Below the pieces are notes generated by a model. It saw nothing but the letters and a program-made list of their open reading frames with translations. It was not told the DNA's origin and made no database searches. A stretch of 14,933 bases of DNA, from positions 1 through 14,933 of the forward strand of contig JAFAFF010000239.1 of NCBI GenBank assembly GCA_023423605.1, read 5' to 3'. How positions within the stretch are numbered: the first letter of the stretch is position 1; the number at the start of each line of letters is the position of its first letter. Below, one piece after another: positions 1 through 7,997 of this stretch. This DNA comes from Pseudomonadota bacterium (GTDB taxonomy: Bacteria; Pseudomonadota; Gammaproteobacteria; Xanthomonadales; Xanthomonadaceae). The translations under genes and the position numbers were made by a program.

Positions 1-449
1 GTGCCGATGTACCGGTGTTCGTGGATGCGCTGGGCAACCTGCCCAACACCTTCGACCAGATCGGTGCCACGCTGGAGAATGCCGCGCGGCTGCATGCGGC
101 CGGGGTGAAGGTCAGCTTCGCGCAGAGCGGCGATGCCTCGCACAACGCACGCAAGGTGCGGCAACTGGCCGGCAACGCGGTGGCGCACGGGCTGCCATGG
201 GCCGATGGCCTGGCGGGCCTGACCCGCGTGCCGGCGCAGGCGATGGGCGTGGGCGACCGCATCGGCAGCATCGAACCGGGCAAGCTGGCCGACCTGGTGC
301 TGTGGGAAGGCGACCCGCTGGATGTGGCGCACTATGCCGAACAGGTCTGGCTGGGCGGGCGCGCCATGCCGATGCGCTCGCGACAGACCGAACTGCGCGA
401 TCGCTACCTGGCGCCTGCGGGCGACCAGCCACGCGCCTACGGGCGCTAG
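1..449 (+). CDS. Amidohydrolase family protein, C-terminal part (5' end outside window)
   Basis: About 148 C-terminal residues of a metal-dependent amidohydrolase, read in the frame that starts at base 3 and ends at the TAG at 447-449. The diagnostic end is IGSIEPGKLADLVLWEGDPL (bases 261-320), the usual return to the small composite beta-sandwich domain in imidazolonepropionase/dihydroorotase-like enzymes. Upstream, VSFAQSGDASHNARKV and GNAVAHGLPWADGL resemble the last barrel strands of imidazolonepropionase-like members. The metal-binding HxH motif and the other histidines lie outside the window, so the substrate cannot be judged and activity cannot be confirmed. No signal peptide can be assessed. 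A GTG at 15 is an internal valine, not a start. The gene is followed 12 nt later by a GC-rich hairpin (462-479), suggesting the transcript ends here. Confidence 0.85.
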   Translation, partial: ADVPVFVDALGNLPNTFDQIGATLENAARLHAAGVKVSFAQSGDASHNARKVRQLAGNAVAHGLPWADGLAGLTRVPAQAMGVGDRIGSIEPGKLADLVLWEGDPLDVAHYAEQVWLGGRAMPMRSRQTELRDRYLAPAGDQPRAYGR

Positions 450-461
450 CCAGTGCAGCCT

Positions 462-479
462 GCCGGCGTTCGCGCCGGC
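462..479 (+). terminator. Hairpin with UUCG loop after amidohydrolase gene
   Basis: GCCGGCG (462-468) and CGCCGGC (473-479) form a perfect 7-bp stem around the tetraloop TTCG, beginning 12 nt after the amidohydrolase stop. There is no T-tract downstream, so it is an imperfect intrinsic terminator; it could also act as a 3' stabilising stem. It lies 52 nt ahead of the isomerase start. Confidence 0.4.
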
Positions 480-530
480 GGCCCGCGTGGGGCATCATCG
501 GCGAAGCGATCCATGCTTCCGGGAGCGGTC

Positions 531-1169
531 ATGAACCTGCGCTGGTATTTCGATTTCGTTTCGCCGTTCGCCTATCTGCACTGGCAGCAGCTCAGGCAGC
601 TGCCGCAGTTCGAGCAGATCAGTCCCGTCCCCATCGCCCTCGGCGCGGTACTGGCCCATCTGGGCAACCTCGGCCCGGCCGAGATTCCGGCCAAGCGCCG
701 CTTCATCTACCGCCAGGCACTGTGGCAGGCGCAGCAGCAGGGCGTGACACTGCGCTTTCCGCCCGGCCACCCCTTCAATCCGCTGGCGGCGCTGCGGCTG
801 TGCCTGGCCGCCGGTGGCAGCCAGGCGGCGGTGGATGTCCTGTTCAACTGGATATGGCGCGACGGCCACGCCGGCGATACACCGCAGGCACTGGCACTGC
901 CCGGCGCCATGCTGGACGTGGCTGATGTGGCCACAGCGGTGGCCGCCCCGGCAGTCAAGCAGCAGCTGCGCGACAACACCGATGCGGCAATTGCCGCAGG
1001 CGTGTTCGGGGTACCCACCCTGGCCATCGACGACGAGCTGTACTGGGGCAACGAGGCACACGGGCTGATGCAGGCCGTGCTTGCCGATCCCGGCCTGCCA
1101 CAGCGCGGGGAATGGGCGCGGGCGGCTGGATTGCCGATCGCGATCCAGCGCAACCGGCCGACGGGGTGA
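531..1169 (+). CDS. 2-hydroxychromene-2-carboxylate isomerase family protein (GST-kappa/DsbA fold)
   Basis: A 212-residue protein of the thioredoxin-fold family that includes 2-hydroxychromene-2-carboxylate isomerase (NahD) and GST kappa, glutathione-dependent enzymes of the cytoplasm. The N-terminus holds WYFDFVSPFAYLHW (residues 5-18); Ser11 stands where DsbA has its first redox cysteine, which is typical of this family and rules out a dithiol oxidase role. A cis-proline-like GVFGVPTLAIDD and the terminal YWGNEAHGL motif are also present. ATG 531 is chosen because GGAG at 522-525 lies 5 nt upstream and the family starts a few residues before the FDFxSP motif; the open frame extends further upstream without sense. 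No naphthalene or other aromatic-degradation genes are nearby, so the true substrate is unknown. The next gene, degV, starts 82 nt downstream. Confidence 0.85.
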   Translation: MNLRWYFDFVSPFAYLHWQQLRQLPQFEQISPVPIALGAVLAHLGNLGPAEIPAKRRFIYRQALWQAQQQGVTLRFPPGHPFNPLAALRLCLAAGGSQAAVDVLFNWIWRDGHAGDTPQALALPGAMLDVADVATAVAAPAVKQQLRDNTDAAIAAGVFGVPTLAIDDELYWGNEAHGLMQAVLADPGLPQRGEWARAAGLPIAIQRNRPTG

Positions 1170-1251
1170 AGCGCGGTCAGGCAATCGGATCGGATTTGGG
1201 ACAGCTTTCACACTTTTCGGACCTACACCCTGCCTGGAGGGGGCAAACAGG

Positions 1252-2193
1252 ATGCGCATCGGAATTGTCGTGGACTCCGCCTGCGATCTACCGCAGGATT
1301 TCATCGCCCAGCATCGCATCGTCCTGCTGCCCATCACCGTGCGCATCGGCGAAGCCATGCTGGCCGACCACCGCGACGAACAGGCCACGCTGAGTTTCCT
1401 GCACGCGCATGTCGCCGAACATGGCGCGGAGGCGGAAACCATTCCCTTCAGCGTGCAGCAGATCCGCGACCTGTTCCTGGAACGCCTGGTCATCGATTAC
1501 GACCACGTGTTCTGCATGACCATCACCAGGACCCGCAGCCCCATCCACGACAACGCGCTGCAGGCCAGCTTCGCGATCCTCAATGACTACAAGCCGGTGC
1601 GCCAGGCGGCAGGTTTCAACTCGCCCTTCGCACTGCGCGTGATCGACACCCAGAACCTGTTCGCGGCGCAGGCGGTGACCGCGGTGGAGGCGGTGCGCCT
1701 GCGCGACAGCGGCGCCAGCGTGCAGCAGATCCGCGAGCGGCTGGAAGAACTGGCCAGCAACGTACACGGCTACATGATCACCCGCGATCTGTACTACATG
1801 CGTGCGCGGGCACGGCACAAGGGCGACCGCAGCGTCGGCCTGCTGAGCGCCGCGCTCGGCAGCGCGCTGGACATCAAGCCGGTGCTGCACGGCTACCGCG
1901 GCGACACAGGACCTGTCGCCAAGATCAAGGGGTTCGACAATGCCGTGGCCAAGCTGTTCGACGTGGTGGGCCAGCGCGTGCGCGCCGGGCTGATGACGCC
2001 GGCCGTGTGCGTGAGCTACGGCGGCGAGCTGGAGGAACTGCGCGGCCTGCCCGGCTATGCCGAGCTCAAGCGCCTGTGTGCCGACCATGGCGTGCAGGTA
2101 CTGGAATCGGTGATGAGCCTGACCGGCATGGTCAATGTCGGCAAGGGCGCCATCACCGTGGGCTTCGCCGATGGACCCCATCGCTTCGAATGA
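1252..2193 (+). CDS. DegV family protein (fatty-acid-binding fold)
   Basis: A 313-residue DegV/EDD-fold protein. The N-terminal IGIVVDSACDLPQDF is the family signature; in Gram-positive bacteria such proteins (FakB) bind a fatty acid and present it to the kinase FakA. The usual central SSxLSGTYQSA-like stretch is replaced here by MTITRTRSPIHDNALQASF, and the C-terminus carries the familiar VGKGAITVGF segment. No DAK2-type FakA kinase is in the window. The start at ATG 1252 is supported by GGAGG at 1236-1240 followed by more purines, and by the family always beginning just before the VDS motif; a longer in-frame reading upstream runs through the isomerase gene and is not used. No export signal is seen. 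It may be co-transcribed with the hypothetical 99 nt downstream, although a weak hairpin lies between them. Confidence 0.88.
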   Translation: MRIGIVVDSACDLPQDFIAQHRIVLLPITVRIGEAMLADHRDEQATLSFLHAHVAEHGAEAETIPFSVQQIRDLFLERLVIDYDHVFCMTITRTRSPIHDNALQASFAILNDYKPVRQAAGFNSPFALRVIDTQNLFAAQAVTAVEAVRLRDSGASVQQIRERLEELASNVHGYMITRDLYYMRARARHKGDRSVGLLSAALGSALDIKPVLHGYRGDTGPVAKIKGFDNAVAKLFDVVGQRVRAGLMTPAVCVSYGGELEELRGLPGYAELKRLCADHGVQVLESVMSLTGMVNVGKGAITVGFADGPHRFE

Positions 2194-2199
2194 GGACCG

Positions 2200-2226
2200 C
2201 CGCACCGCGCCCAGCCATCGGTGCGG
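2200..2226 (+). terminator. Weak hairpin after degV
   Basis: CCGCACCG (2200-2207) pairs with CGGTGCGG (2219-2226) around an 11-nt loop, 6 nt after the degV stop. There is no T-tract. It may attenuate read-through into the hypothetical gene at 2293. Confidence 0.25.
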
Positions 2227-2292
2227 GCTGCTTCTGCACGCCGCCTGCACCTTGGCCCTGCAACGCTTCGCAGCACTGAAACGGAGATACGA

Positions 2293-2628
2293 ATGACCAC
2301 TTACTATGTCAGCCTGCCGGATCCTTCCAAGGCACGCGGCAACGACCCCGACCTGTCCTTCCATTCCAGCAGCGCACAGGGCTTCGCCGAAGAACTGCAG
2401 GCGGCATTGGCCAGCACCTCGCTGTTTGAAAAATGGCGCGCCCGGCAGCCGGATCCGGATGCGGTGGAAGACCAGTGGGGCGTCACCGACCCCGGCGCCA
2501 GCGTGGTCGGCACACAGGACGACCTGCGCATCAAGCTGCAGGTGACCACCTCGCTCAACAGTGACGTGTTCAAGCAGCGCATGCGCCTGCTGGCCGGCCA
2601 CCACTGGGAACTGCGCGAAGTCCGCTGA
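2293..2628 (+). CDS. Conserved-looking hypothetical protein, 111 aa
   Basis: I do not recognise this family. The protein begins MTTYYVSLPDPSKARGNDPD and is soluble, moderately acidic in its first half, with no cysteine, signal peptide or membrane segment. A middle part (SAQGFAEELQAALASTSLFE) looks helical and the C-terminal third (TQDDLRIKLQVTTSLNSDVF) looks like strand followed by helix, so a small alpha/beta domain is likely. ATG 2293 is preceded by GGAG (2283-2286) at 6 nt spacing, and codon use matches its neighbours, both of which favour a real gene. It follows degV on the same strand by 99 nt and is followed at 2649 by a strong palindrome. Function is unknown. Confidence 0.75.
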   Translation: MTTYYVSLPDPSKARGNDPDLSFHSSSAQGFAEELQAALASTSLFEKWRARQPDPDAVEDQWGVTDPGASVVGTQDDLRIKLQVTTSLNSDVFKQRMRLLAGHHWELREVR

Positions 2629-2648
2629 CCCGAAAAATGGGAAAAAAA

Positions 2649-2692
2649 GGGGGACGGAGGCAGTTATCTGGAATTAACCACCTCCGTCCCCC
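2649..2692. repeat. 44-nt palindromic repeat, copy 1 (upstream of RIO kinase)
   Basis: GGGGGACGGAGG (2649-2660) and CCTCCGTCCCCC (2681-2692) form a perfect 12-bp stem; after a 2-nt mismatch the stem continues as GTTA (2663-2666) with TAAC (2675-2678), leaving the loop TCTGGAAT. It differs at only three positions from copy 2 at 3621-3664 and lies in the same orientation. Seven A residues (2642-2648) precede it, so on the minus strand it reads stem then T-tract, an intrinsic-terminator shape facing left. On the plus strand it is followed by TGGTTTGG, a poor terminator for the hypothetical gene. It is unrelated in sequence to the GTAG REPs elsewhere in the window. Confidence 0.85.
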
Positions 2693-2701
2693 TGGTTTGG
2701 A

Positions 2702-2710
2702 TGCGACAAT
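2702..2710 (+). promoter_or_regulatory. Candidate extended -10 promoter for RIO kinase
   Basis: TGCGACAAT contains the extended -10 TG (2702-2703), one spacer base and GACAAT (2705-2710), which matches TATAAT at 4 of 6 positions. No good -35 is present at 17 nt because that place is the hairpin arm. Initiation near 2717 would give a leader of about 41 nt to the GTG start. This is inference from pattern only. Confidence 0.3.
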
Positions 2711-2757
2711 TCCCGCCCCGCGCAGGCCCTGGGTGCCTGCCGCATTACCGAGGTTAC

Positions 2758-3615
2758 GTGAAGACCCCCGAAGGCTTGCAGGCGCTGATCGAAGACGGCG
2801 TGATCGATGAGGTGCTGCGCCCGCTCAAGAGCGGCAAGGAAGCGGCCGTGTACGTGGTGCGCAGTGGCGATGAGGTGCGTTGCGCGAAGGTCTACAAGGA
2901 CATGGCACAGCGCAGCTTCCAGCAGCGCGTGCAGTACCAGGAAGGGCGCAAGGTGCGAGGCAGCCGCGAGGCGCGCGCGGTCGGCAAGGCCAGCAAGTAC
3001 GGCCGCAGGCAGCAGGAAGCGACCTGGAAGAACACCGAAGTGGACGCCCTGTACCAGCTGCGCGATGCAGGCGTGCGTGTTCCCGAGCCCCACGGCTACT
3101 TCCATGGCGTGCTGGTGATGGAACTGGTCACCGATGCCGAGGGTTTTTCCGCAGCCCGCCTTGGCGAAGTGGAACTGGAGCCGGACCAGGCGCGCGAGTT
3201 TCACCGGGTGCTGGTCCGCCAGGTGGTGCGCATGCTCTGCTGCGGCCTGATCCATGGCGATCTGTCGCCGTACAACGTGCTGGTCGGCCCGGACGGGCCG
3301 GTGGTCATCGATTTCCCGCAGGTGGTGAGTGCCGGCGGCAACAATGCCGCGCGGACGATGCTGCTGCGCGACGTCAATAACCTCACCGCCTACCTGGGCC
3401 GCTTCGCGCCGGAGCTGCTGGACACCTGGTACGGCGAGGAAATGTGGGCATTGTTCGAAGCCGGCGAACTGCGGCCGGAAAGCGAACTGACCGGCACCTT
3501 CGTGCACGATGAATCGACCATCGACCTGGACAGCGTGCGGCATGCCATCAACGATGCGCGCGAGGAAGCGTTGATCCGCCAGCAGGGCCGCGAAGCTGCC
3601 GCCGAAGAAGACTGA
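2758..3615 (+). CDS. RIO-type atypical serine/threonine protein kinase (PA4780-like)
   Basis: A 285-residue RIO1-like atypical protein kinase, soluble and cytoplasmic. Visible kinase elements are the nucleotide-loop region SGKEAAVYVVR, the beta-3 lysine in CAKVYK (Lys44), the catalytic loop HGDLSPYNVLV (His166, Asp168, Asn173) and the metal-binding IDFPQ (Asp185); the set is complete, so activity is expected. The GTG start at 2758 (read as MKTPEGLQALIEDG) is chosen because bacterial members begin with MKTP and GAGG (2750-2753) lies just upstream. An upstream in-frame ATG at 2701 would add 19 unconvincing residues and coincide with the candidate promoter. In Pseudomonas a homologue has been linked to stress tolerance; bacterial substrates are poorly known. 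The gene stands alone between two 44-nt hairpin repeats and converges on fghA. Confidence 0.93.
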   Translation: MKTPEGLQALIEDGVIDEVLRPLKSGKEAAVYVVRSGDEVRCAKVYKDMAQRSFQQRVQYQEGRKVRGSREARAVGKASKYGRRQQEATWKNTEVDALYQLRDAGVRVPEPHGYFHGVLVMELVTDAEGFSAARLGEVELEPDQAREFHRVLVRQVVRMLCCGLIHGDLSPYNVLVGPDGPVVIDFPQVVSAGGNNAARTMLLRDVNNLTAYLGRFAPELLDTWYGEEMWALFEAGELRPESELTGTFVHDESTIDLDSVRHAINDAREEALIRQQGREAAAEED

Positions 3616-3620
3616 ATGGA

Positions 3621-3664
3621 GGGGGACGGAGGTGGTTATCTGTAATTAACCACCTCCGTCCCCC
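3621..3664. repeat. 44-nt palindromic repeat, copy 2 (downstream of RIO kinase)
   Basis: GGGGGACGGAGGTGGTTA (3621-3638) and its exact complement TAACCACCTCCGTCCCCC (3647-3664) form a perfect 18-bp stem with the 8-nt loop TCTGTAAT. It is a direct repeat of the element at 2649-2692, offset by 972 bp, with two stem differences and one loop difference. The arms here are fully matched, while copy 1 carries a two-base bulge. Confidence 0.9.
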
Positions 3665-3671
3665 ATTTTTT
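3621..3671 (+). terminator. Strong intrinsic terminator of RIO kinase
   Basis: The 18-bp perfect stem at 3621-3664 is followed by A and then six T residues (3666-3671), the textbook shape, five nt after the RIO kinase stop at 3615. The last T is also part of the fghA stop codon on the other strand, so the element separates two convergent transcripts. On the minus strand no T-tract follows, so termination of the frm operon here would rely on the stem alone. Confidence 0.8.
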
Positions 3672-4489
3672 CAGCGGGCGTGGTGGGCGATGTGGTCGCC
3701 GATGAAGCTGGCGATGAAGTAATAGCTGTGGTCGTAGCCGGGCTGCATGCGCAACTGCAGCGGATGGCCCACGGCTTCGCAGGCGGCCTGCAGGCGTTGC
3801 GGCTGCAGCTGCCCCCCCAGGAATTCGTCGGCGTCGCCCTGGTCGATCAGCAGCGGCAGGCGCTCGCTGGCACCGGCAATGAGCGCACTGGCATCCCACT
3901 GCGCCCATTTCGCCCGGTCTTCCCCAAGGTAGGCGGTGAATGCCTTCTCACCCCAAGGTACCTGGCTGGGCGCGACGATCGGCGAAAACGCCGATACGCT
4001 GTGGTAACGACCGGGATTGCGCAGCGCCAGCACCAGCGCACCATGCCCGCCCATCGAATGCCCGCTGATGCCACGGCGCCCGGTGACCGGAAAATGCGCT
4101 TCAATCAGCGCCGGCAGTTCATCCACCACGTAGTCGTGCATGCGGTAATGCGTCGCCCACGGTTCCTGCGTGGCGTTCAGATAGAACCCAGCACCCTTGC
4201 CCAGGTCGTAACCTTCCGCATCGGCCACGTTGTCGCCACGCGGGCTGGTATCGGGCACCACCAGGATGATGCCGTGTTCGGCGGCATGCCGCTGCGCGCC
4301 GGCCTTGGTGATGAAATTCTGTTCGTTGCAGGTCAGCCCGCTCAACCAGTACAGCACCGGCAGGCGGCGATCGACCGCCTGCGGCGGCAGGTAGACCGCG
4401 AACTTCATCATGCAGTCCAGCACCTGCGAATGGTGCTGGTACACCTCCTGCCAGCCACCTTCACAGGCATGCCGTTCAATGCGTTCCAT
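3671..4489 (-). CDS. fghA: S-formylglutathione hydrolase
   Basis: A 272-residue alpha/beta hydrolase of the esterase D family. It hydrolyses S-formylglutathione to formate and glutathione, the last step of glutathione-dependent formaldehyde detoxification in the cytoplasm. The nucleophile elbow is GHSMGGHGA (Ser145); the probable acid is Asp221 in DQGDADEFL and the base His254 in GYDHSYYF. The oxyanion region [11 protein letters not shown] is typical of the family. Length fits the usual 275-285 residues. ATG 4489 has GGAG seven nt upstream. The gene follows frmA by 48 nt on the same strand and is the last gene of the frmR-frmA-fghA operon; its TGA stop abuts the terminator hairpin of the convergent RIO kinase. 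Called frmB in E. coli. Confidence 0.95.
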   Translation of the reverse strand: MERIERHACEGGWQEVYQHHSQVLDCMMKFAVYLPPQAVDRRLPVLYWLSGLTCNEQNFITKAGAQRHAAEHGIILVVPDTSPRGDNVADAEGYDLGKGAGFYLNATQEPWATHYRMHDYVVDELPALIEAHFPVTGRRGISGHSMGGHGALVLALRNPGRYHSVSAFSPIVAPSQVPWGEKAFTAYLGEDRAKWAQWDASALIAGASERLPLLIDQGDADEFLGGQLQPQRLQAACEAVGHPLQLRMQPGYDHSYYFIASFIGDHIAHHAR

Positions 4490-4537
4490 GATGTTTCTCC
4501 CGGGGCGGCCGGCATCAGCCAGGCCACCCCACCGTGA

Positions 4538-6012
<1,475 letters not shown>

Positions 6013-6031
6013 GGGCATGTGCCGGTCAAAC

Positions 6032-6050
6032 TATACTGAGGGACAGTATA
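6032..6050 (-). promoter_or_regulatory. Putative FrmR operator overlapping promoter
   Basis: TATACTG (6032-6038), a five-base centre AGGGA, and CAGTATA (6044-6050) form a perfect 7-bp inverted repeat 20 nt upstream of the frmR start. AT-rich arms around a short G/C tract are the known style of RcnR/FrmR-type operators. On the minus strand TATACT itself resembles a -10 box, so a bound repressor would cover the promoter. No convincing -35 was found. Confidence 0.65.
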
Positions 6051-6083
6051 TATGATCGCTGGCCGGCCTTGGGGCCCGCATCT

Positions 6084-6116
6084 GGAAACGCTGCAACCGT
6101 GGCAACGATTGCAGCG
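6084..6116 (-). terminator. Terminator-like hairpin after solenoid gene
   Basis: CGCTGCAA (6089-6096) and TTGCAGCG (6109-6116) form a perfect 8-bp stem with a 12-nt loop. Read on the minus strand, it begins 22 nt after the stop of the gene at 6138 and is followed by TTTCCAG, a short T-tract. It separates that gene from the frm operon promoter. Confidence 0.45.
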
Positions 6117-6137
6117 CATCACCATGCCTGTTCCGGC

Positions 6138-6842
6138 TCAGTCCTTCGGCGGCGTCGCGCTGCTGAACGCAACCGCGGTGGCGCCGGTGACAGGCCCGAT
6201 CCTGGCCGTGTCATGCACGTAAAGCTTCACCGGCAGCCCGAACTCCAGCGGCCCATCGACCACCGCGTTGGGGCCGATCACCACGCGCGGCGGCCGCGAA
6301 AGATTGCTGAGGGTCGGCTTCTTGAGCTTGAGGCGCCCGCCGACATGCGAGCCGACACCCACGGTCACATCGCTGCTGACGAAGTTGATGTCCCCTTTCA
6401 GTTCCGTCTGCACCAGGCCGATGTTGCCGCTGACCGAGGTGATGGTGCCGCTGACCCTGCCACCGCGGTCCACGAAGATATCGCCACTGATGGAGGCCAG
6501 GCTGCCATCGACCTCTACCCGGCGGCCCAGCGTCAGGTTGCCGCTGACGGTCTCCAGCCCCTCGGCGCGCACGCCGTCGGCGAGCTTCAGGTTGCCGCTG
6601 GTGGTGGCCGCCTTGCCGATCGTGGCACCGCCGTCCACGGTGATGTCGCCGCTGACCGAATGCAGGCTGCCGGCCGAGGAGCCGCCGACCACATGGATAT
6701 CGCCGCTGACCGTGTTCAACTTGCCGTACTTCGTGCCAGCCTGCGTGGTGATGTCGTTGGAAACATGGCTCAGGTTCTGCTGGGCCATGGCCGGCATGGC
6801 CGCCAGCAGGGCCAGCCACAGGATGGATCGTGATGCGCGCAT
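6138..6842 (-). CDS. Exported repeat protein, probable beta-solenoid (bactofilin/DUF4097-like)
   Basis: A 234-residue protein with a clear signal peptide (ILWLALLAAMPAMA, probable cleavage after residue 20). The mature part is built from an 18-19-residue repeat centred on VSGDI-like motifs at residues 27, 45, 63, 81, 99, 118, 137 and 155 (VSNDI, VSGDI, VSGDI, TSGNL, VSGNL, ISGDI, VSGNI, VSSDV), the periodicity of a stacked beta-helix like those in polymer-forming cytoskeletal (bactofilin) or DUF4097 adhesin-type proteins. The last 60 residues break the pattern (PRVVIGPNAVVDGPLEFG). No enzyme motif is visible. ATG 6842 has AAGGAG at 7 nt spacing. It has no clear operon partner: LysR lies upstream with 163 nt between and frmR downstream. 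Periplasmic or surface location is inferred; the function is unknown. Confidence 0.85.
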   Translation of the reverse strand: MRASRSILWLALLAAMPAMAQQNLSHVSNDITTQAGTKYGKLNTVSGDIHVVGGSSAGSLHSVSGDITVDGGATIGKAATTSGNLKLADGVRAEGLETVSGNLTLGRRVEVDGSLASISGDIFVDRGGRVSGTITSVSGNIGLVQTELKGDINFVSSDVTVGVGSHVGGRLKLKKPTLSNLSRPPRVVIGPNAVVDGPLEFGLPVKLYVHDTARIGPVTGATAVAFSSATPPKD

Positions 6843-6976
6843 GCTGATGCTCCTTGAGGGTGGATGGTCCCGGACCTTGGGCATCCTGGCTGCTACTGCA
6901 CCACGCCGGCACGCGTCCGTCCCCTGCCTTCGGTCATCAGGACGATCGTCATGCCTGCATGCCCATCGTTGCCGTT

Positions 6977-7000
6977 CCGGGAGCAACAGGCTGCCCCCGG
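6977..7000 (-). terminator. Hairpin after lysR-type gene
   Basis: CCGGGAGCA (6977-6985) and TGCCCCCGG (6992-7000) form a 9-bp stem with one G-T pair and a 6-nt loop. On the minus strand it starts 5 nt past the regulator stop at 7006. No T-tract follows, so it is only terminator-like. Confidence 0.4.
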
Positions 7001-7005
7001 CCGCG

Positions 7006-7893
7006 TCATCCCTCGCGTACCATGTCCACGAACGCACGCAGTGCCGATGCCATCTGCCGTTGCCGCGGGTAATACAGCACGAAGCCCGGAAACGGCGGAC
7101 TCCATTCCTCCAGCACCGCCACCATGCGCCCGTCATCAAGGTACGGGCGCGCCGCATCTTCCAGCACATACGCCAGCCCGAAGCCGTCCAGCACGGCACG
7201 CACGATGGTGGTCTGTTCGCTCAGGGTAAGCCTGCCCAGCACGTCGATCTCCATCGCGTCGTCGCCGCGTTGGAACTGCCACTTGTACAGATGCCCGCTG
7301 GCGAACCGGAAGCGGATGCATTCGTGCTGCAGCAGATCGCGTGGGTGCAGTGGCGCGGCGCGACGCTGCAGATAGCCCGGCGAAGCGACGATCACCCCGC
7401 GCAGTGCCGGGCCGAGTGGTACCGCCACCATGTCTTCGGGAACGAACTCATGCAGGCGCACGCCGGCATCGAAGCCTTCGGCGACCACATCCACCAGGCC
7501 ATCGTTCTCGGTCAGCTCCAGGCGCACATCGGGATGGGCCTGCAGGAAGCGGGCAAGTCGAGGGCCCAGCTGTGTGGGCACCGCCGCGCGGGCGGCGTTG
7601 ATACGCAGCAGCCCGGCCGGCGTGGCCCGGAACTGGTTCATCTCCTCCAACGCATCGCTGACCTGGCCCAGCGCCGGTTGCAGGCGCTGCAGCAGGCGCT
7701 GGCCGGCCTCGGTCAGCGAAACGCTGCGCGTGGTGCGATGGAACAGGCCTACGCCAAGCCGTTCCTCCAGCGCCCGGATCGCATAGCTCACCGCAGACGT
7801 GGAAAGGCCCAGTTCCGCACCCGCACGGCGGAAGCTGCGATGCCGCGCGACCGACGCGAATGCCGCCAGGTGGGTCAGGTTGTCGGTTGCCAT
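7006..7893 (-). CDS. LysR-family transcriptional regulator
   Basis: A 295-residue LysR-type regulator of normal length. Residues 1-62 are the winged helix-turn-helix (SFRRAGAELGLSTSAVSYAI then RALEERLGVGLFHRTTRSVS and LTEAGQRLL), followed by a linker helix and a periplasmic-binding-like effector domain (LRINAARAAVPTQLGPRLAR to the end). The ligand cannot be told from sequence; the arrangement of the effector domain is of the common CrgA-like kind. ATG 7893 is preceded by AAGGCGGA. The gene is divergent from the zinc alcohol dehydrogenase at 7998 across a 104-nt gap holding two CGCCRGACCGGG repeats, so it very likely regulates that gene and itself. A hairpin follows its stop at 6977-7000. Confidence 0.93.
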   Translation of the reverse strand: MATDNLTHLAAFASVARHRSFRRAGAELGLSTSAVSYAIRALEERLGVGLFHRTTRSVSLTEAGQRLLQRLQPALGQVSDALEEMNQFRATPAGLLRINAARAAVPTQLGPRLARFLQAHPDVRLELTENDGLVDVVAEGFDAGVRLHEFVPEDMVAVPLGPALRGVIVASPGYLQRRAAPLHPRDLLQHECIRFRFASGHLYKWQFQRGDDAMEIDVLGRLTLSEQTTIVRAVLDGFGLAYVLEDAARPYLDDGRMVAVLEEWSPPFPGFVLYYPRQRQMASALRAFVDMVREG

Positions 7894-7920
7894 TGTGCAG
7901 TCCGCCTTGATGAATCATCC

Positions 7921-7953
7921 CGCCAGACCGGGTATTTAACGCGCCGGACCGGG
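7921..7953. promoter_or_regulatory. Putative LysR-regulator binding repeats
   Basis: CGCCAGACCGGG (7921-7932) and CGCCGGACCGGG (7942-7953) agree at 11 of 12 positions and are spaced 21 bp apart, two helical turns, on the same face of the DNA. They sit in the middle of the divergent gap between the LysR gene and the dehydrogenase. This spacing suits a regulator tetramer, but no classical T-N11-A box was singled out. Confidence 0.4.
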
Positions 7954-7997
7954 CGTATTGTAAAGCGCCTTTCCATAAACCCTGCCAAGGATTCCCC

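Noticed and set aside
531..1169. A third dithiol oxidase (DsbA) because of the shared fold
   Set aside because: The active-site position is Ser-Pro rather than Cys-X-X-Cys, so it belongs to the isomerase/GST-kappa group.
1170..1251. Promoter for degV
   Set aside because: TTGGGA at 1196 has no -10 partner at a usable distance.
1288..2604. 438-codon minus strand frame opposite degV and the hypothetical gene
   Set aside because: Spans two convincing + strand genes with their own ribosome sites; no recognisable motif.
2701..2757. ATG 2701 as start of the RIO kinase
   Set aside because: The added 19 residues are not family-like, lack a ribosome site and overlap the likely promoter; GTG 2758 fits the conserved MKTP start.
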